A stretch of 64,000 nucleotides of DNA, taken from Halobium salinum (lineage in GTDB: Archaea > Halobacteriota > Halobacteria > Halobacteriales > Haloferacaceae). Position numbers and translations under genes: made by a program. Location: contig NZ_JAODIW010000010.1 in the NCBI RefSeq assembly GCF_026586625.1, positions 396,755-460,754 of the forward strand. The letters run 5' to 3'. Below are positions 9,698 to 18,160 of the stretch, one piece after another; the first letter of the stretch is position 1, and each line of letters starts with the position of its first letter. The notes beneath the pieces are model-generated. The model was given only the letters and a program-made list of their open reading frames with translations. It made no database searches and had not been told where the DNA came from.

Positions 9698-10213
9698 ATG
9701 CAACCACTCCAGCAGTCACCACTCGGCTTCGGGGGAGAGGACGACGAGGACCACCCGCTCGTCGCCGTCGCGGTCGGCGCCGTCGTGATGACGGTTCTCG
9801 CCGTCGCGTTCGGTCTGATGGCGCTCGGCTTCGACTACTGGTGGGTCGCCTTCCCGGTCGGCTTCGGCGGGTTGATGCCGGCCGCCGTCGGCCTCGCGGA
9901 GTGGTACACGAGACAGCACACCGAGGAGGCGGCCGCCGAGACGGCGAGCGAGACGGAGTCGGCGACCGAACGCGACCCCCGCGAGGACGCGCTCGCGACC
10001 CTGCGTGACCGGTACGCCCGCGGCGCCATCGACGAGGAGGAGTTCGAACGCCGCCTCGGCGCGATTCTGGAGACCGAAGACCTCGACGGGGCACGTCGCT
10101 ACGCCTCCCGCACCCGCCGCGACGACCCGCCCGAGCCCGTCCACCGGGAGGGTGTCGACCCCGAATTCGAACTCGAACTCGAACTCGACCGCGACCGGCG
10201 CCGTCACGCCTGA
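9698..10213 (+). CDS. SHOCT-domain membrane protein
   Basis: 171 residues. Two hydrophobic segments (about 21-42 and 48-66) are followed by an acidic Ala/Glu/Thr linker and a short C-terminal SHOCT domain ('LATLRDRYARGAIDEEEFERRLGAIL'), a small helical oligomerisation module common in haloarchaeal membrane proteins. The tail contains a near-perfect hexanucleotide repeat coding Glu-Leu repeats ('EFELELELELD'). Function unknown. Confidence 0.85.
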   Translation: MQPLQQSPLGFGGEDDEDHPLVAVAVGAVVMTVLAVAFGLMALGFDYWWVAFPVGFGGLMPAAVGLAEWYTRQHTEEAAAETASETESATERDPREDALATLRDRYARGAIDEEEFERRLGAILETEDLDGARRYASRTRRDDPPEPVHREGVDPEFELELELDRDRRRHA

Positions 10214-10268
10214 AGCTCCACTGTTTTCCCCGCCGACAACTCCCGCTCCGTTGTTCCGAGTGGACGAA

Positions 10269-10277
10269 CCCTTATCC
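10269..10277 (+). promoter_or_regulatory. TATA-like box of the penicillin-acylase-family gene
   Basis: CCCTTATCC is located 24-32 nt upstream of the ATG at 10301. Confidence 0.45.
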
Positions 10278-10300
10278 CCGGTCGCGCCGCCGTCTCTGAC

Positions 10301-12871
10301 ATGTCACCGTCCCCCATACGAGTCGCCGTCGCGGTCGGCTGTGCGGCGGCGATTCTCGCGGCCGCCGTCTTCGGTGGCCACTACCTCGGGTTGGCGGCGC
10401 CGGCCTCCGGCAGCCTCTACGACACCGCCGACCGCGACGCCGAGCGAATCGAGAACCCCTATGGCGAGGCGTCGGTGTGGTACGACGACTACGGCGTCCC
10501 GCACGTCGAAGCCGAGAACGAGCGGGCGCTGTACTTCGCCGTCGGCTACCTGCAGGCCCGGGACCGGCTGTTCCAGATGGACCTCCAGCGCCGACTCATC
10601 GGCGGCGAACTGTCGGAGGCGTTCGGCGAACGCGCCGTCTCGACGGACCGGTTCTACCGCTCGATGGACTTCCAGAGCGCCGCCGAGGCGTCGTGGGCCG
10701 AGATTCGGGAGACCGAGGCCGGCCCGGGCGTCGAGGCCTACTCCGACGGCGTGAACCACTACATGACGACCCAGCCGCTCCCGCCGGAGTTCGGCCTCCT
10801 CGAGTACGAACCGGACCCGTGGACCCCGGTCGACACGCTCATCGTCGGCAAGCAGATAGCCTGGTCGCTGTCGGGCAACTTCGCGGACTTGGAGCGCGCG
10901 ACGGTGCGGGAGCGACTCGGCGAGGAGGCCGCACGTGAACTGTATCCCGACCGGCTCCCGCACGACACGCCCGTCATCAGGGACGAAGCCGACTACGAGC
11001 CGTTCGACCCGGCGGTCGCGGCGGGCGTAGCTGAGCCGAGCGGTGGGGCCGATACGGCCGAATCAGCCTCACTCGGCGGCGACCCGACCAGTCTCGCGAA
11101 CTGGGTCGGGCGCTACGACCACCAGCCGGGCATCGGCTCGAACAACTGGGTCGTCTCCGGGGAGCACACCGCCTCGGGGAAGCCCATCCTCGCCAACGAC
11201 CCGCACCTCCAGCTCACCGTGCCGGGCGTCTGGTACGAGATGCATTTGAAGACGCCGAACATGGAGACACGGGGCGTCTCGTTCCCGGGCGTCCCGTTCG
11301 TCGTCATCGGCCGCACCGCGGACGTGGCCTGGGGAGTGACGAACGTCGGCGGCGACTTCACCGACCTCTACCGCTACGAGACCAGAAATCGCTCGGGGAC
11401 CGAACAGTACCGGTACCGTGGCGAGTGGCGCGACGTGGCGACCGAAGAGGAGACCATCCGCGTCGCCGACGGCGAGGACGTGACGGTGACCGTGCGCAAG
11501 ACGGTCCACGGGGCCTTGATTCGCCGCGACGGAGCCCGGGTCGGCGTCGCCTGGCCGGGCTTCTCGGCGACGAACGAGTCCCTCGGCGTCTACCAGTTGA
11601 ACCACGCGGAGGACGTGGACGACGCCCGCGACGCGCTCCGGACGTGGGACGTGCCGGCCCAGAACTTCGTCGTCGCGACGCGCGACGGCGAGACGTTGTA
11701 CTATCCGGCGGGACGCTACCCCCTCCGAGTCGCCGACGGCGAGGTGGTCCGCGGCGACCGAATCTTCGACGGCTCCGCCGGCGAAGGCGAGTGGCGCGGC
11801 TACACCCCCTACGGCACGTCGAACTGGTCCGGCTTCGTCCCGTTCGAGTCGATTCCGCACGTCGAGGACCCCGACCTGCTCGCCACCGCGAACCAGCGGA
11901 CGATGGACGACCCGCCCTACTACGTCGGCAACGGGATGACCTACGCCGACCCCTATCGAGGGGAGCGGATTTACGACGTGCTGGAGCGGGACGCCGAGAG
12001 CGGCGACGGAGCCGACGGAGGTGGCATCACCGCCGCGTCGACGAAAACCCTCCAGCGCGACGTCCGTTCGCTCGCGGCCGCCGAGTTCGTCCCGTACGCC
12101 CGCGCCGGTCGCGCCGGTGCCAACGACAGCGGTCGTGCCCTCGTGACCGAACTCGACGGGTGGGACGGCGAGATGCGCGCCGACTCGCGGGCCGCGCTCG
12201 TCTACGCGCTCTGGCTTGAGGAGTTCCGCACCGCGACGTTCGAAGACGAGTTCGCGGCCGCGAACCTCTCCGCCGACGCCTACCCGAAACACGTCGTCCT
12301 CGCGGACCTCCCGGCCGACAGCCGGTGGTTCGACAGGGCGGGAACCGCTCGCACCGAGACGCGGGCCGACGTGGCCGCGCTCGCGCTGAACCGGACCGCC
12401 GCCCGTCTCGGTCGGACGGACTACGAGACGTACGGCGACTACAACCGGCTCCGACTCACCCACCCGTTCGACCAGGCGTTCCTCAACTACGACACCCGGC
12501 CGATGAACGGCTCCGCGTTCACGGTGTTCAACTTCCGCGCCCAGCGGGCGACGCAGGCCGGCAGTAGCTGGCGGATGGTCGTCGACTTCGGGAACGAGTC
12601 GAACTCGGCCGGCGTGATTCCGGGCGGCCAGTCGGGGCTGTTCTGGTCCGAACACTACGACGACCAACTCCCGCTCTGGGCCGACGGCGAGTACAAGTCG
12701 CTGACGATGGACCGCCCCGACGGCGAACCGGACCTCGTGTTCGTCGACGGCGGGGGTGACTCCGAGGCACGCCGTGGCGGGACCGCCGGCGACGACCCCG
12801 GGAACGGGAGTTCGCGCGTCGTCGCCCCGGTCGGCGTGATTGTCGGCATCCGCGGAGGTGTCGGGGCGTGA
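10301..12871 (+). CDS. penicillin acylase (penicillin amidase) family protein
   Basis: 856 residues. One N-terminal hydrophobic segment (about 9-33) is a signal/anchor, so the enzyme acts at or outside the membrane. The rest is an Ntn-hydrolase of the S45 family: 'WYDDYGVPHVEAENERALYFAVGYLQARDRLFQMDLQRR' is the family opening, and the autoproteolytic site/nucleophile is Ser280 in 'GIGSNNWVVSG'. Cleavage before Ser280 would give alpha and beta chains. The family hydrolyses amides (beta-lactams, acyl-homoserine lactones, cyclic imides); the natural substrate here is unknown. The stop overlaps the next gene by 4 nt. Confidence 0.92.
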   Translation: MSPSPIRVAVAVGCAAAILAAAVFGGHYLGLAAPASGSLYDTADRDAERIENPYGEASVWYDDYGVPHVEAENERALYFAVGYLQARDRLFQMDLQRRLIGGELSEAFGERAVSTDRFYRSMDFQSAAEASWAEIRETEAGPGVEAYSDGVNHYMTTQPLPPEFGLLEYEPDPWTPVDTLIVGKQIAWSLSGNFADLERATVRERLGEEAARELYPDRLPHDTPVIRDEADYEPFDPAVAAGVAEPSGGADTAESASLGGDPTSLANWVGRYDHQPGIGSNNWVVSGEHTASGKPILANDPHLQLTVPGVWYEMHLKTPNMETRGVSFPGVPFVVIGRTADVAWGVTNVGGDFTDLYRYETRNRSGTEQYRYRGEWRDVATEEETIRVADGEDVTVTVRKTVHGALIRRDGARVGVAWPGFSATNESLGVYQLNHAEDVDDARDALRTWDVPAQNFVVATRDGETLYYPAGRYPLRVADGEVVRGDRIFDGSAGEGEWRGYTPYGTSNWSGFVPFESIPHVEDPDLLATANQRTMDDPPYYVGNGMTYADPYRGERIYDVLERDAESGDGADGGGITAASTKTLQRDVRSLAAAEFVPYARAGRAGANDSGRALVTELDGWDGEMRADSRAALVYALWLEEFRTATFEDEFAAANLSADAYPKHVVLADLPADSRWFDRAGTARTETRADVAALALNRTAARLGRTDYETYGDYNRLRLTHPFDQAFLNYDTRPMNGSAFTVFNFRAQRATQAGSSWRMVVDFGNESNSAGVIPGGQSGLFWSEHYDDQLPLWADGEYKSLTMDRPDGEPDLVFVDGGGDSEARRGGTAGDDPGNGSSRVVAPVGVIVGIRGGVGA

Positions 12872-13230
12872 GCGCGGACGCCGTCGACCGGCCTGGCGTC
12901 GCGGGGCGACTCGACCGCTTCCGCGAGAGCCACTACGCGGCCGTGGCGCTCGTCGCCGTCACGCTCCTCGGATTCGTCGCCGTCGCCGTCCACTGGGCCG
13001 GATTCCTCGCCGTCGGCGCCCTGCTCGGCCTGCTCTCCGCGACCCTCTCCCGGGCCGCCGTCCACGGGCTGACGTTCGGCGGACTCGTCCTGCTCGGGTT
13101 CGGCGGCTGGCTCGCGCTCTCGGGCGCGCTGGCGACGTGGACGTCGCTTGGACTCCTGTTCGGGCTCTCGGCGGGCGCCGCACTGGGACTGCCGACGCTC
13201 GCGGCGGTCGGCGTGCGGGCGTTACGCTGA
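12868..13230 (+). CDS. four-TM membrane protein coupled to the acylase gene
   Basis: 120 residues with a short polar N-terminus and about four hydrophobic helices (roughly 25-42, 44-62, 67-88, 92-112). Its GTG start overlaps the stop of the penicillin-acylase-family gene (GTGA), so the two are probably translated together. No family recognised. Confidence 0.7.
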   Translation: MSADAVDRPGVAGRLDRFRESHYAAVALVAVTLLGFVAVAVHWAGFLAVGALLGLLSATLSRAAVHGLTFGGLVLLGFGGWLALSGALATWTSLGLLFGLSAGAALGLPTLAAVGVRALR

Positions 13231-13239
13231 CGCCGACGG

Positions 13240-13968
13240 CTACGTTCCCTCCTCCGAACCGCTGCGCTCCTCGAACCCGCCCCGACTCAGCGACCAGTCC
13301 CAGCCCAGATACCGGAGCGTCGGCGACGCGTCGACCGGAATCGCGTCGTACTCGCGGAGGAAGTCGATGACGCCCGACCGCCCGCCGAAGTCGCCGCGGT
13401 ACCAGAGGAGGAGCCGGGGAACGCGCGCCACGTCGGCCTCGTCGTCGTACTCCACGGTCGCGTCGAGGTAGCCGCCGGCGGCGAGGTCGAGTTGGTTGTC
13501 GACCGCGTCGGCGTCGTAGCTCGCGACGGGCGGACAGCTCGCGGCGCCGCAGTTGAGCGCGAAGTGGATTCGCGGGTCGCGCTCGTCGACGCGGGCGCGG
13601 CGTTCGAACTCGCTCGGACGGAGCCGAGGCAGGTAGCCGAGTCCGAGCGAACTCATCGACCGCCGGAGAACCCCGTGTTCGATATCGTCGAGGCTCAGCG
13701 ACCGGCCGGCGACGGGGACGAGCGACCGCCGGAAGAACAGCCACCGCCGGTCCCAGCGGCCGGGGTCGGCGTCGAGGAGGTGTTGGGCGTACCCGTTGTA
13801 GACGTTGCACCAGAACGCCAGCCGGCGGGCGTCGGTGTCGAGCGCGGCGAGGAGCGCGTCGGTGTCGAGGGCGGCCAGCCGGCGCCGCGAGTCGGCGGTG
13901 TCCGCCCCTCGCTTGACGCCTTCGAGGAGGGTTCGCGAGAGCGAGAGCGGGTCCGGAGACGGGGTCAC
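13240..13968 (-). CDS. DUF547 family protein
   Basis: 242 residues. Contains the DUF547 blocks 'AFWCNVYNGYAQHLL' (about 50-64) and 'DPRIHFALNCGAASCPPV' (about 131-148), with conserved Cys and His residues. No signal peptide or TM segment is evident, so it is probably cytoplasmic. Biochemical role unknown. Convergent with the small membrane-protein gene, separated by 9 nt. Confidence 0.85.
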   Translation of the reverse strand: MTPSPDPLSLSRTLLEGVKRGADTADSRRRLAALDTDALLAALDTDARRLAFWCNVYNGYAQHLLDADPGRWDRRWLFFRRSLVPVAGRSLSLDDIEHGVLRRSMSSLGLGYLPRLRPSEFERRARVDERDPRIHFALNCGAASCPPVASYDADAVDNQLDLAAGGYLDATVEYDDEADVARVPRLLLWYRGDFGGRSGVIDFLREYDAIPVDASPTLRYLGWDWSLSRGGFEERSGSEEGT

Positions 13969-14101
13969 GGGCGACGGTTCGGAGCCGCGGGGGATAAACG
14001 ACGGGTAGCGGTGCGTCCGGGGCGCATCGTCCGTCGAACGGTCCCGTTTCGGGAGACACAGAGCGGAAGTTTCCTACCCCTCCTCCGGGTAGGGTGTCGC
14101 G

Positions 14102-14377
14102 ATGAGCATCGCGGCGGAGCGTATCGACCGACTGCACACTCTCGCCCGGGCGGCCGCGGCGGCCGGCGAAGAGGAGCGCGCCCGCGAGTACGTCCGGCTG
14201 GCGCGGCGCATCGCGGAGCGCAACCGCCTCCGCCTCCCGGACGAGTTCAAACGCTTCACCTGCGCCCGGTGTGACGCCTACCTCCGGCCGGGGGTCAACG
14301 CCCGCGTCCGGACGCGCGACGGCCACGTGGCCATCAGCTGTGACTGCGGCGAGATTGCGCGTTACCCCTACGACTGA
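14102..14377 (+). CDS. rnp4: ribonuclease P protein component 4 (Rpr2/Rpp21)
   Basis: 91 residues. N-terminal helices ('AAERIDRLHTLARAAAAAGEEERAREYVRLARRIAERNRLRLP') are followed by the zinc-binding part 'FTCARCDAYLRPG...RVRT...CDCGEIARYPYD' with Cys pairs in CARC and CDC. This is the archaeal Rpp21 homologue, which pairs with Rpp29 on the RNase P RNA for tRNA 5' maturation. Length and layout are normal. The YhbY-like RNA-binding gene follows 83 nt later, a common haloarchaeal pairing. Confidence 0.93.
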   Translation: MSIAAERIDRLHTLARAAAAAGEEERAREYVRLARRIAERNRLRLPDEFKRFTCARCDAYLRPGVNARVRTRDGHVAISCDCGEIARYPYD

Positions 14378-14429
14378 CTCTCGTCGACGGCCGAACCGGA
14401 GAGCCGCCGCGACGCCCGCGAGAAACAAC

Positions 14430-14437
14430 GTTCAAAC
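14430..14437 (+). promoter_or_regulatory. TATA-like box of the YhbY-family gene
   Basis: GTTCAAAC lies 24-31 nt before the ATG at 14461, so this gene may have its own promoter in addition to read-through from the RNase P gene. Confidence 0.45.
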
Positions 14438-14460
14438 GGGGGCGTCCCAAAGTCGACCGC

Positions 14461-14706
14461 ATGACTGACAAGGACGTTCGACGGCAGATTCACGACCTCG
14501 ACGTGACCGTCTGGGTCGGTAAGTCCGGCCTCGACGCGGTGGTCGACGAACTCTCGGACCAACTCGGCGACCGGAAGCTGGTGAAGGTGAAGTTCCTGCG
14601 GGCGGCCCGCGGGGGAACGACGAGCGAGGAACTGGCCGAAGAGCTCGCCGGGCGAGCGAACGCAGAACTCGTGCAGACCCGCGGCAACACCGCGGTGTAC
14701 CGGTGA
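14461..14706 (+). CDS. YhbY-like (CRM domain) RNA-binding protein
   Basis: 81 residues forming one CRS1/YhbY (CRM) domain: 'VTVWVGKSGLDAVVDELSDQLGDRKLVKVKFL' has the family's 'GK.GL' loop, and the C-terminus 'VQTRGNTAVYR' matches its last strand. In bacteria YhbY associates with pre-50S ribosomes; an archaeal ribosome-assembly role is inferred. Its position next to an RNase P subunit gene fits RNA processing. Confidence 0.9.
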   Translation: MTDKDVRRQIHDLDVTVWVGKSGLDAVVDELSDQLGDRKLVKVKFLRAARGGTTSEELAEELAGRANAELVQTRGNTAVYR

Positions 14707-14716
14707 GGGAAGGCGA

Positions 14717-15619
14717 ATGTCGCTTCTTCTCGTCTTCCTCCAGGCGGGCACCGACCCGGTGACTGGGCTCCTCCAACAGCTCGGCGTCGGCGACGGGCTC
14801 GCGCGGGTGCTCGGCCCCGCCATCACGTTCGTCGTCGCCTTCCTCCTCGTCTACCTCGTCGGCCGACTGGTCGTCATCCCGGTCGTCGACCGACTGCTCG
14901 CGACCCGGGGCCTCAGCGAGCACGGCAAGAAGCCGCTCCGGAAGATTCTGGGGGTCGTGCTCGTGTTCGTCGCCGTCGCCGCGGCGTTCGGGGCGGCTGG
15001 GTACGGCAACTTCCTCACCGCCTTCGCGACCATCGGGGCGGCGGCGACGCTCGCGGTCGGCTTCGCGATGCAGGACGTCATCGCCAACTTCGTCGCCGGC
15101 GTGTTCATCTTCGCCGACCGCCCGTTCCGCATCGGCGACTGGATTCAGTGGCAGGACCACGAGGGCGTCGTCGAGGACATCTCTTTCCGCGTCACGCGGG
15201 TGCGGACGTTCGACAACGAACTCCTGACGGTCCCGAACTCCCAACTCACCGACAACGTCATCAAGAACCCCGTGGCGAAGGACACGCTCCGGATGAAGTT
15301 CCTCTTCGGCATCGGCTACGACGACGACATCGGGCGAGCAACGGAGGTCATCGTCGAGGAGGCAGAGCGCAACGCCGACATCCTCGACGAGCCCGCGCCG
15401 TCGGTCCGGGTGACCGAACTCGGCGACTCCTACGTCGGCCTCCAGTCGCGCTTCTGGATTCGGAACCCGAACCGGTCGGACTTCATCAAGACCCGCGGCG
15501 ACTACGTGACGGCCGTGAAGGAGCGCTTCGACGCCGAGGGCATCGAGATTCCGTTCCCCCAGCGCGACCTCTCCGGGCAGGTCGAGATGGTGTCGCCCGA
15601 CTCGGTACGGGCAGACTGA
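14717..15619 (+). CDS. MscS-family mechanosensitive channel
   Basis: 300 residues. Three to four TM segments in the first 120 residues, the pore-lining helix region 'ATIGAAATLAVGFAMQDVIANFVAGVFIF', then the beta domain ('DRPFRIGDWIQWQDHEGVVEDISFRVTRVRTFDNELLTVPNSQL') and alpha/beta vestibule. Forms a homo-oligomeric, tension-gated channel that releases osmolytes on hypo-osmotic shock, highly relevant for a halophile. 11 nt after the YhbY gene, so possibly co-transcribed. A second, divergent MscS gene lies at 60988-61857. Confidence 0.94.
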   Translation: MSLLLVFLQAGTDPVTGLLQQLGVGDGLARVLGPAITFVVAFLLVYLVGRLVVIPVVDRLLATRGLSEHGKKPLRKILGVVLVFVAVAAAFGAAGYGNFLTAFATIGAAATLAVGFAMQDVIANFVAGVFIFADRPFRIGDWIQWQDHEGVVEDISFRVTRVRTFDNELLTVPNSQLTDNVIKNPVAKDTLRMKFLFGIGYDDDIGRATEVIVEEAERNADILDEPAPSVRVTELGDSYVGLQSRFWIRNPNRSDFIKTRGDYVTAVKERFDAEGIEIPFPQRDLSGQVEMVSPDSVRAD

Positions 15620-15678
15620 GTCGAACGTCGGTTTCGACACACCCATTCCTGCGCGGGCCGAACCGCAACCAGCACCAG

Positions 15679-16566
15679 ATGACACGCTCCAGACGGCACT
15701 TTCTCCGGGCGGTCGGCGCGGCCGGCGGCGTCGGCGCGATGACGAGCCTCACCGGCTGTGGCGCCGACTCGGGACAGTCGACCGACGGCGCGAGCCGGAC
15801 GAACGGGACCGCTCCGGAGACGTCGACCGGCGAGTCCACGACGACCGAGACGACCACGGCGACCCCCGCCCCCGAGCAGGCGGTCGACCGCCGACTTCTC
15901 ATGGAGGGGACGGACGACGAGACGCCGCTCGTGCGAATCGACGCCCCTGAGGCGGGGCCGACGGTCGTGCTCGTCGGCGGGCTTCACGGCGACGAGGTGG
16001 GCGGCTGGAGGGCGGCGACGGCGGCGACCGAGTGGACCATCGACGCCGGCTCACTGGTCGTGATTCCGAAGGCGGCGATTCGAGCCGTCGAGGCGCGTCA
16101 GCGGATGCACCCCGAATGGGGCAACGCGAACCGGATGTTCCCGCTCGACGCGGAGCCGCGCTCGCCGCTCGGGACGGCGCTGTGGGAGGCCGTCGAGGCG
16201 TCCGACCCCGACTACGTCGTCGACCTCCACAGCTCCAAGGGCATCTACTCCGAGTCCGCCTACTACGGCCAGCACGTGTTCCGGACCGAGGGGCTGGCAG
16301 CGGCGACGACCGAGACCATCGAGTACCTCAACGCCGAGGTCGTCCCGGACTCCCGCCCGGCCTACGAGTTCACACAGGCGCCTATCGACGTGGACTACGA
16401 GATGCTCGTCCGGAAGGCCAATCACGAGTTGGGCGCGGAGACGGCGTTGTTCGAGGTGACGGAGAAGAACCTCGACACCGAGACGCAGGTGGCGTGGACG
16501 ACGGCGTACGTGGAGAAGCTGCTGGACGTGCTGGGCGTACGAGCGATGGACCGCAGCGAGGAGTGA
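15679..16566 (+). CDS. Tat lipoprotein of the succinylglutamate desuccinylase/aspartoacylase (M14-like) family
   Basis: 295 residues from ATG 15679. Signal 'RSRRHFLRAVGAAGG' plus lipobox 'LTGC' predicts a Tat-exported lipoprotein, followed by a Ser/Thr-rich linker. The catalytic domain shows the zinc motif 'GGLHGDE' (HxxE, about residue 100), a later His in 'VVDLHSS' and a distal Glu in 'ALFEVTEKN'. These are metal ligands and base of the AstE/AspA-type carboxypeptidase fold. Substrate unknown; acts outside the cell membrane. Confidence 0.88.
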   Translation: MTRSRRHFLRAVGAAGGVGAMTSLTGCGADSGQSTDGASRTNGTAPETSTGESTTTETTTATPAPEQAVDRRLLMEGTDDETPLVRIDAPEAGPTVVLVGGLHGDEVGGWRAATAATEWTIDAGSLVVIPKAAIRAVEARQRMHPEWGNANRMFPLDAEPRSPLGTALWEAVEASDPDYVVDLHSSKGIYSESAYYGQHVFRTEGLAAATTETIEYLNAEVVPDSRPAYEFTQAPIDVDYEMLVRKANHELGAETALFEVTEKNLDTETQVAWTTAYVEKLLDVLGVRAMDRSEE

Positions 16567-16587
16567 CGACCCCGCCGCGCCACCGCC

Positions 16588-17730
16588 TCAGTCGAGTAGC
16601 TGGTTCGCGATGGTGTTGCGGAGAATCTCGCTGGTGCCCTCGTAGATTTCGTTGAGCTTCGCGTCCCGGTAGTAGCGCTCCGCCGCGAAGTCCGTGGTGT
16701 AGCCGTAGCCGCCGTGAATCTGGATGCCTTCGTTGGCGACCTCGCGGGAGATTTCGGAGGCGTACAGCTTCGCCTGCGCGGCCTCCTTGATGAACTTCTC
16801 GCCGCGAATCTTCTTGTCGGCCGCGCGGTGCATCAGCATCTTCGCGGCCTGCAGCTTCGTGTCCATGTCCGCCAGTTTGTGCTGGATGGCCTGGAAGTCG
16901 GAGATGGGCTGGTCGAACTGCTCGCGGTCCTGCGAGTAGGCGAGCGCGTCGTCGAGCGCGGCCTGTGCGATGCCGACGCCGCGGGCGGCGATGGTGATGC
17001 GTCCGCCGTTGAGCGTCTTCAGCGCGTGGACGAACCCGTCGCCCTCCTCGCCGAGCAGGCGGTCTTCGGGGATACGCATGTCGTCGAAGCGGAGTTCGGC
17101 GGTCGGACACCCCTTGTCGCCGAGTTTGTGCTCCGTCCCCTCGACGACGAACCCGTCGTCCTCCTCGGGTCGGACGACGAACGAGGAGATGCCCTTGTTG
17201 TCCGCCTCGGGGTCGGTCTTCGCAAAGAGGGTGACCGTGTCGGCGACGGAACCGTTGGAAATCCACAGTTTGCCGCCGTTGACGACGTACTCGTCGCCCT
17301 CCTTCTCGGCGGTGGTCGTCATCGCGGGCACGTCGCTACCGGCACCGGCCTCCGACAGCGCGAAGGCGCCGATGTCCTCGCCGGTGTTGACGGGCGTGAG
17401 GTACTCCTCCTTCTGGGCCTCGTTCCCGAACTCGTACAGCATGTTCCCCGCCAGGGAGGTGTGGGCCGCGACGATGGTGCCGAGACCTCCCGACCCGCGC
17501 GAGATTTCTGCGAGACCGATGGCGTAGGAGTGGTAGTCGAGGCCGGCGCCGCCGTACTCCTCCGGGAAGGGCATCCCCATGAGGCCGAGTTCGCCCATCT
17601 CGGCGACGAGGTCGGCGGGGAACTCGTCTTCCTCGTCGATCTCCATCGCGCGAGGCTTCACTTCCTCGTCGACGAACTCCGCGACCATGTCGCGAATCTG
17701 CTTCTGCTCCGCGGAGAGGCTGAAGTCCAT
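16588..17730 (-). CDS. acyl-CoA dehydrogenase
   Basis: 380 residues, the normal length. FAD enzyme of beta-oxidation or branched-chain amino-acid breakdown. Family blocks in order: N-terminal helical domain ('EQKQIRDMVAEFVDEEV'), 'GAFALSEAGAGSDVPAMTTTA' (FAD/substrate region), 'KLWISNGSVAD', and the C-terminal 'IQIHGGYGYTTDF' with catalytic-region 'YEGTSEI' carrying the expected Glu. Starts with ATG 17730, 23 nt after a TATA-like box. Substrate chain length cannot be told from sequence by eye. Confidence 0.95.
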   Translation of the reverse strand: MDFSLSAEQKQIRDMVAEFVDEEVKPRAMEIDEEDEFPADLVAEMGELGLMGMPFPEEYGGAGLDYHSYAIGLAEISRGSGGLGTIVAAHTSLAGNMLYEFGNEAQKEEYLTPVNTGEDIGAFALSEAGAGSDVPAMTTTAEKEGDEYVVNGGKLWISNGSVADTVTLFAKTDPEADNKGISSFVVRPEEDDGFVVEGTEHKLGDKGCPTAELRFDDMRIPEDRLLGEEGDGFVHALKTLNGGRITIAARGVGIAQAALDDALAYSQDREQFDQPISDFQAIQHKLADMDTKLQAAKMLMHRAADKKIRGEKFIKEAAQAKLYASEISREVANEGIQIHGGYGYTTDFAAERYYRDAKLNEIYEGTSEILRNTIANQLLD

Positions 17731-17753
17731 ACCGGGGGCTTGGGTCGGTGGGG

Positions 17754-17761
17754 CTAAATGG
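17754..17761 (-). promoter_or_regulatory. TATA-like box of the acyl-CoA dehydrogenase gene
   Basis: CCATTTAG on the minus strand, 24-31 nt upstream of the ATG at 17730. Confidence 0.5.
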
Positions 17762-17857
17762 TTTCTACATGGTCTTTACTGAGCCGTTGGTGCGACTGTC
17801 GTGAGCCGTACCGTAGCGATGGTGCTATCGGTCGGTTCCGTGGTGTCTTCCCTGCCG

Positions 17858-17916
17858 TTCGGAAGCCCCCGCACGCTCGCCGCCGCTCGGCTTACTGCGC
17901 TTCTCGGTCGTTCGCG
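17858..17916 (+). repeat. partial copy of the dispersed haloarchaeal repeat
   Basis: Begins TTCGGAAGCCCCCG, the same left end as the repeat at 31532-31663 (and at 35148-35331 in inverse orientation), followed by the same kind of alternating CTCG/CGCT-rich sequence, but the right end (GGCCCCTTCCGGAGTCCCACCC) is missing. It lies directly upstream of a small gene. Confidence 0.55.
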
Positions 17917-17924
17917 AGTCGAGA

Positions 17925-18146
17925 GTGATTTTCACTGGCTACGACACTCCGTCAGGAGTCACAACGACAGCCACGGACTCGCCGCAGGCGAAAGAGGAGT
18001 TCTCGAAGCGAATACAAGCCCTCATACGAAGCGCCGAGTCGAACGGCGTCGACATCGAGAGAGGATACGTCTTTCAGTCCGAGAGCGGCGACCACGACCA
18101 GGACCCAGGAATCTCCCCTGTCGTGAGAGAGTCGAAAGGACAGTAG
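17925..18146 (+). CDS. small conserved-looking hypothetical protein
   Basis: 73 residues from GTG 17925. The middle part 'FSKRIQALIRSAESNGVDIERGYVFQSESGD' reads like a genuine acidic haloarchaeal protein and reminds me of small (~70 aa) haloarchaeal hypotheticals with a '..RV..LL..A..NGVDVEGG' pattern. The first 15 residues are less convincing, and a partial repeat abuts the gene, so the N-terminus may be damaged or the start may lie further inside. No function. Confidence 0.45.
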   Translation: MIFTGYDTPSGVTTTATDSPQAKEEFSKRIQALIRSAESNGVDIERGYVFQSESGDHDQDPGISPVVRESKGQ

Positions 18147-18160
18147 AATCGCTTAGAACC

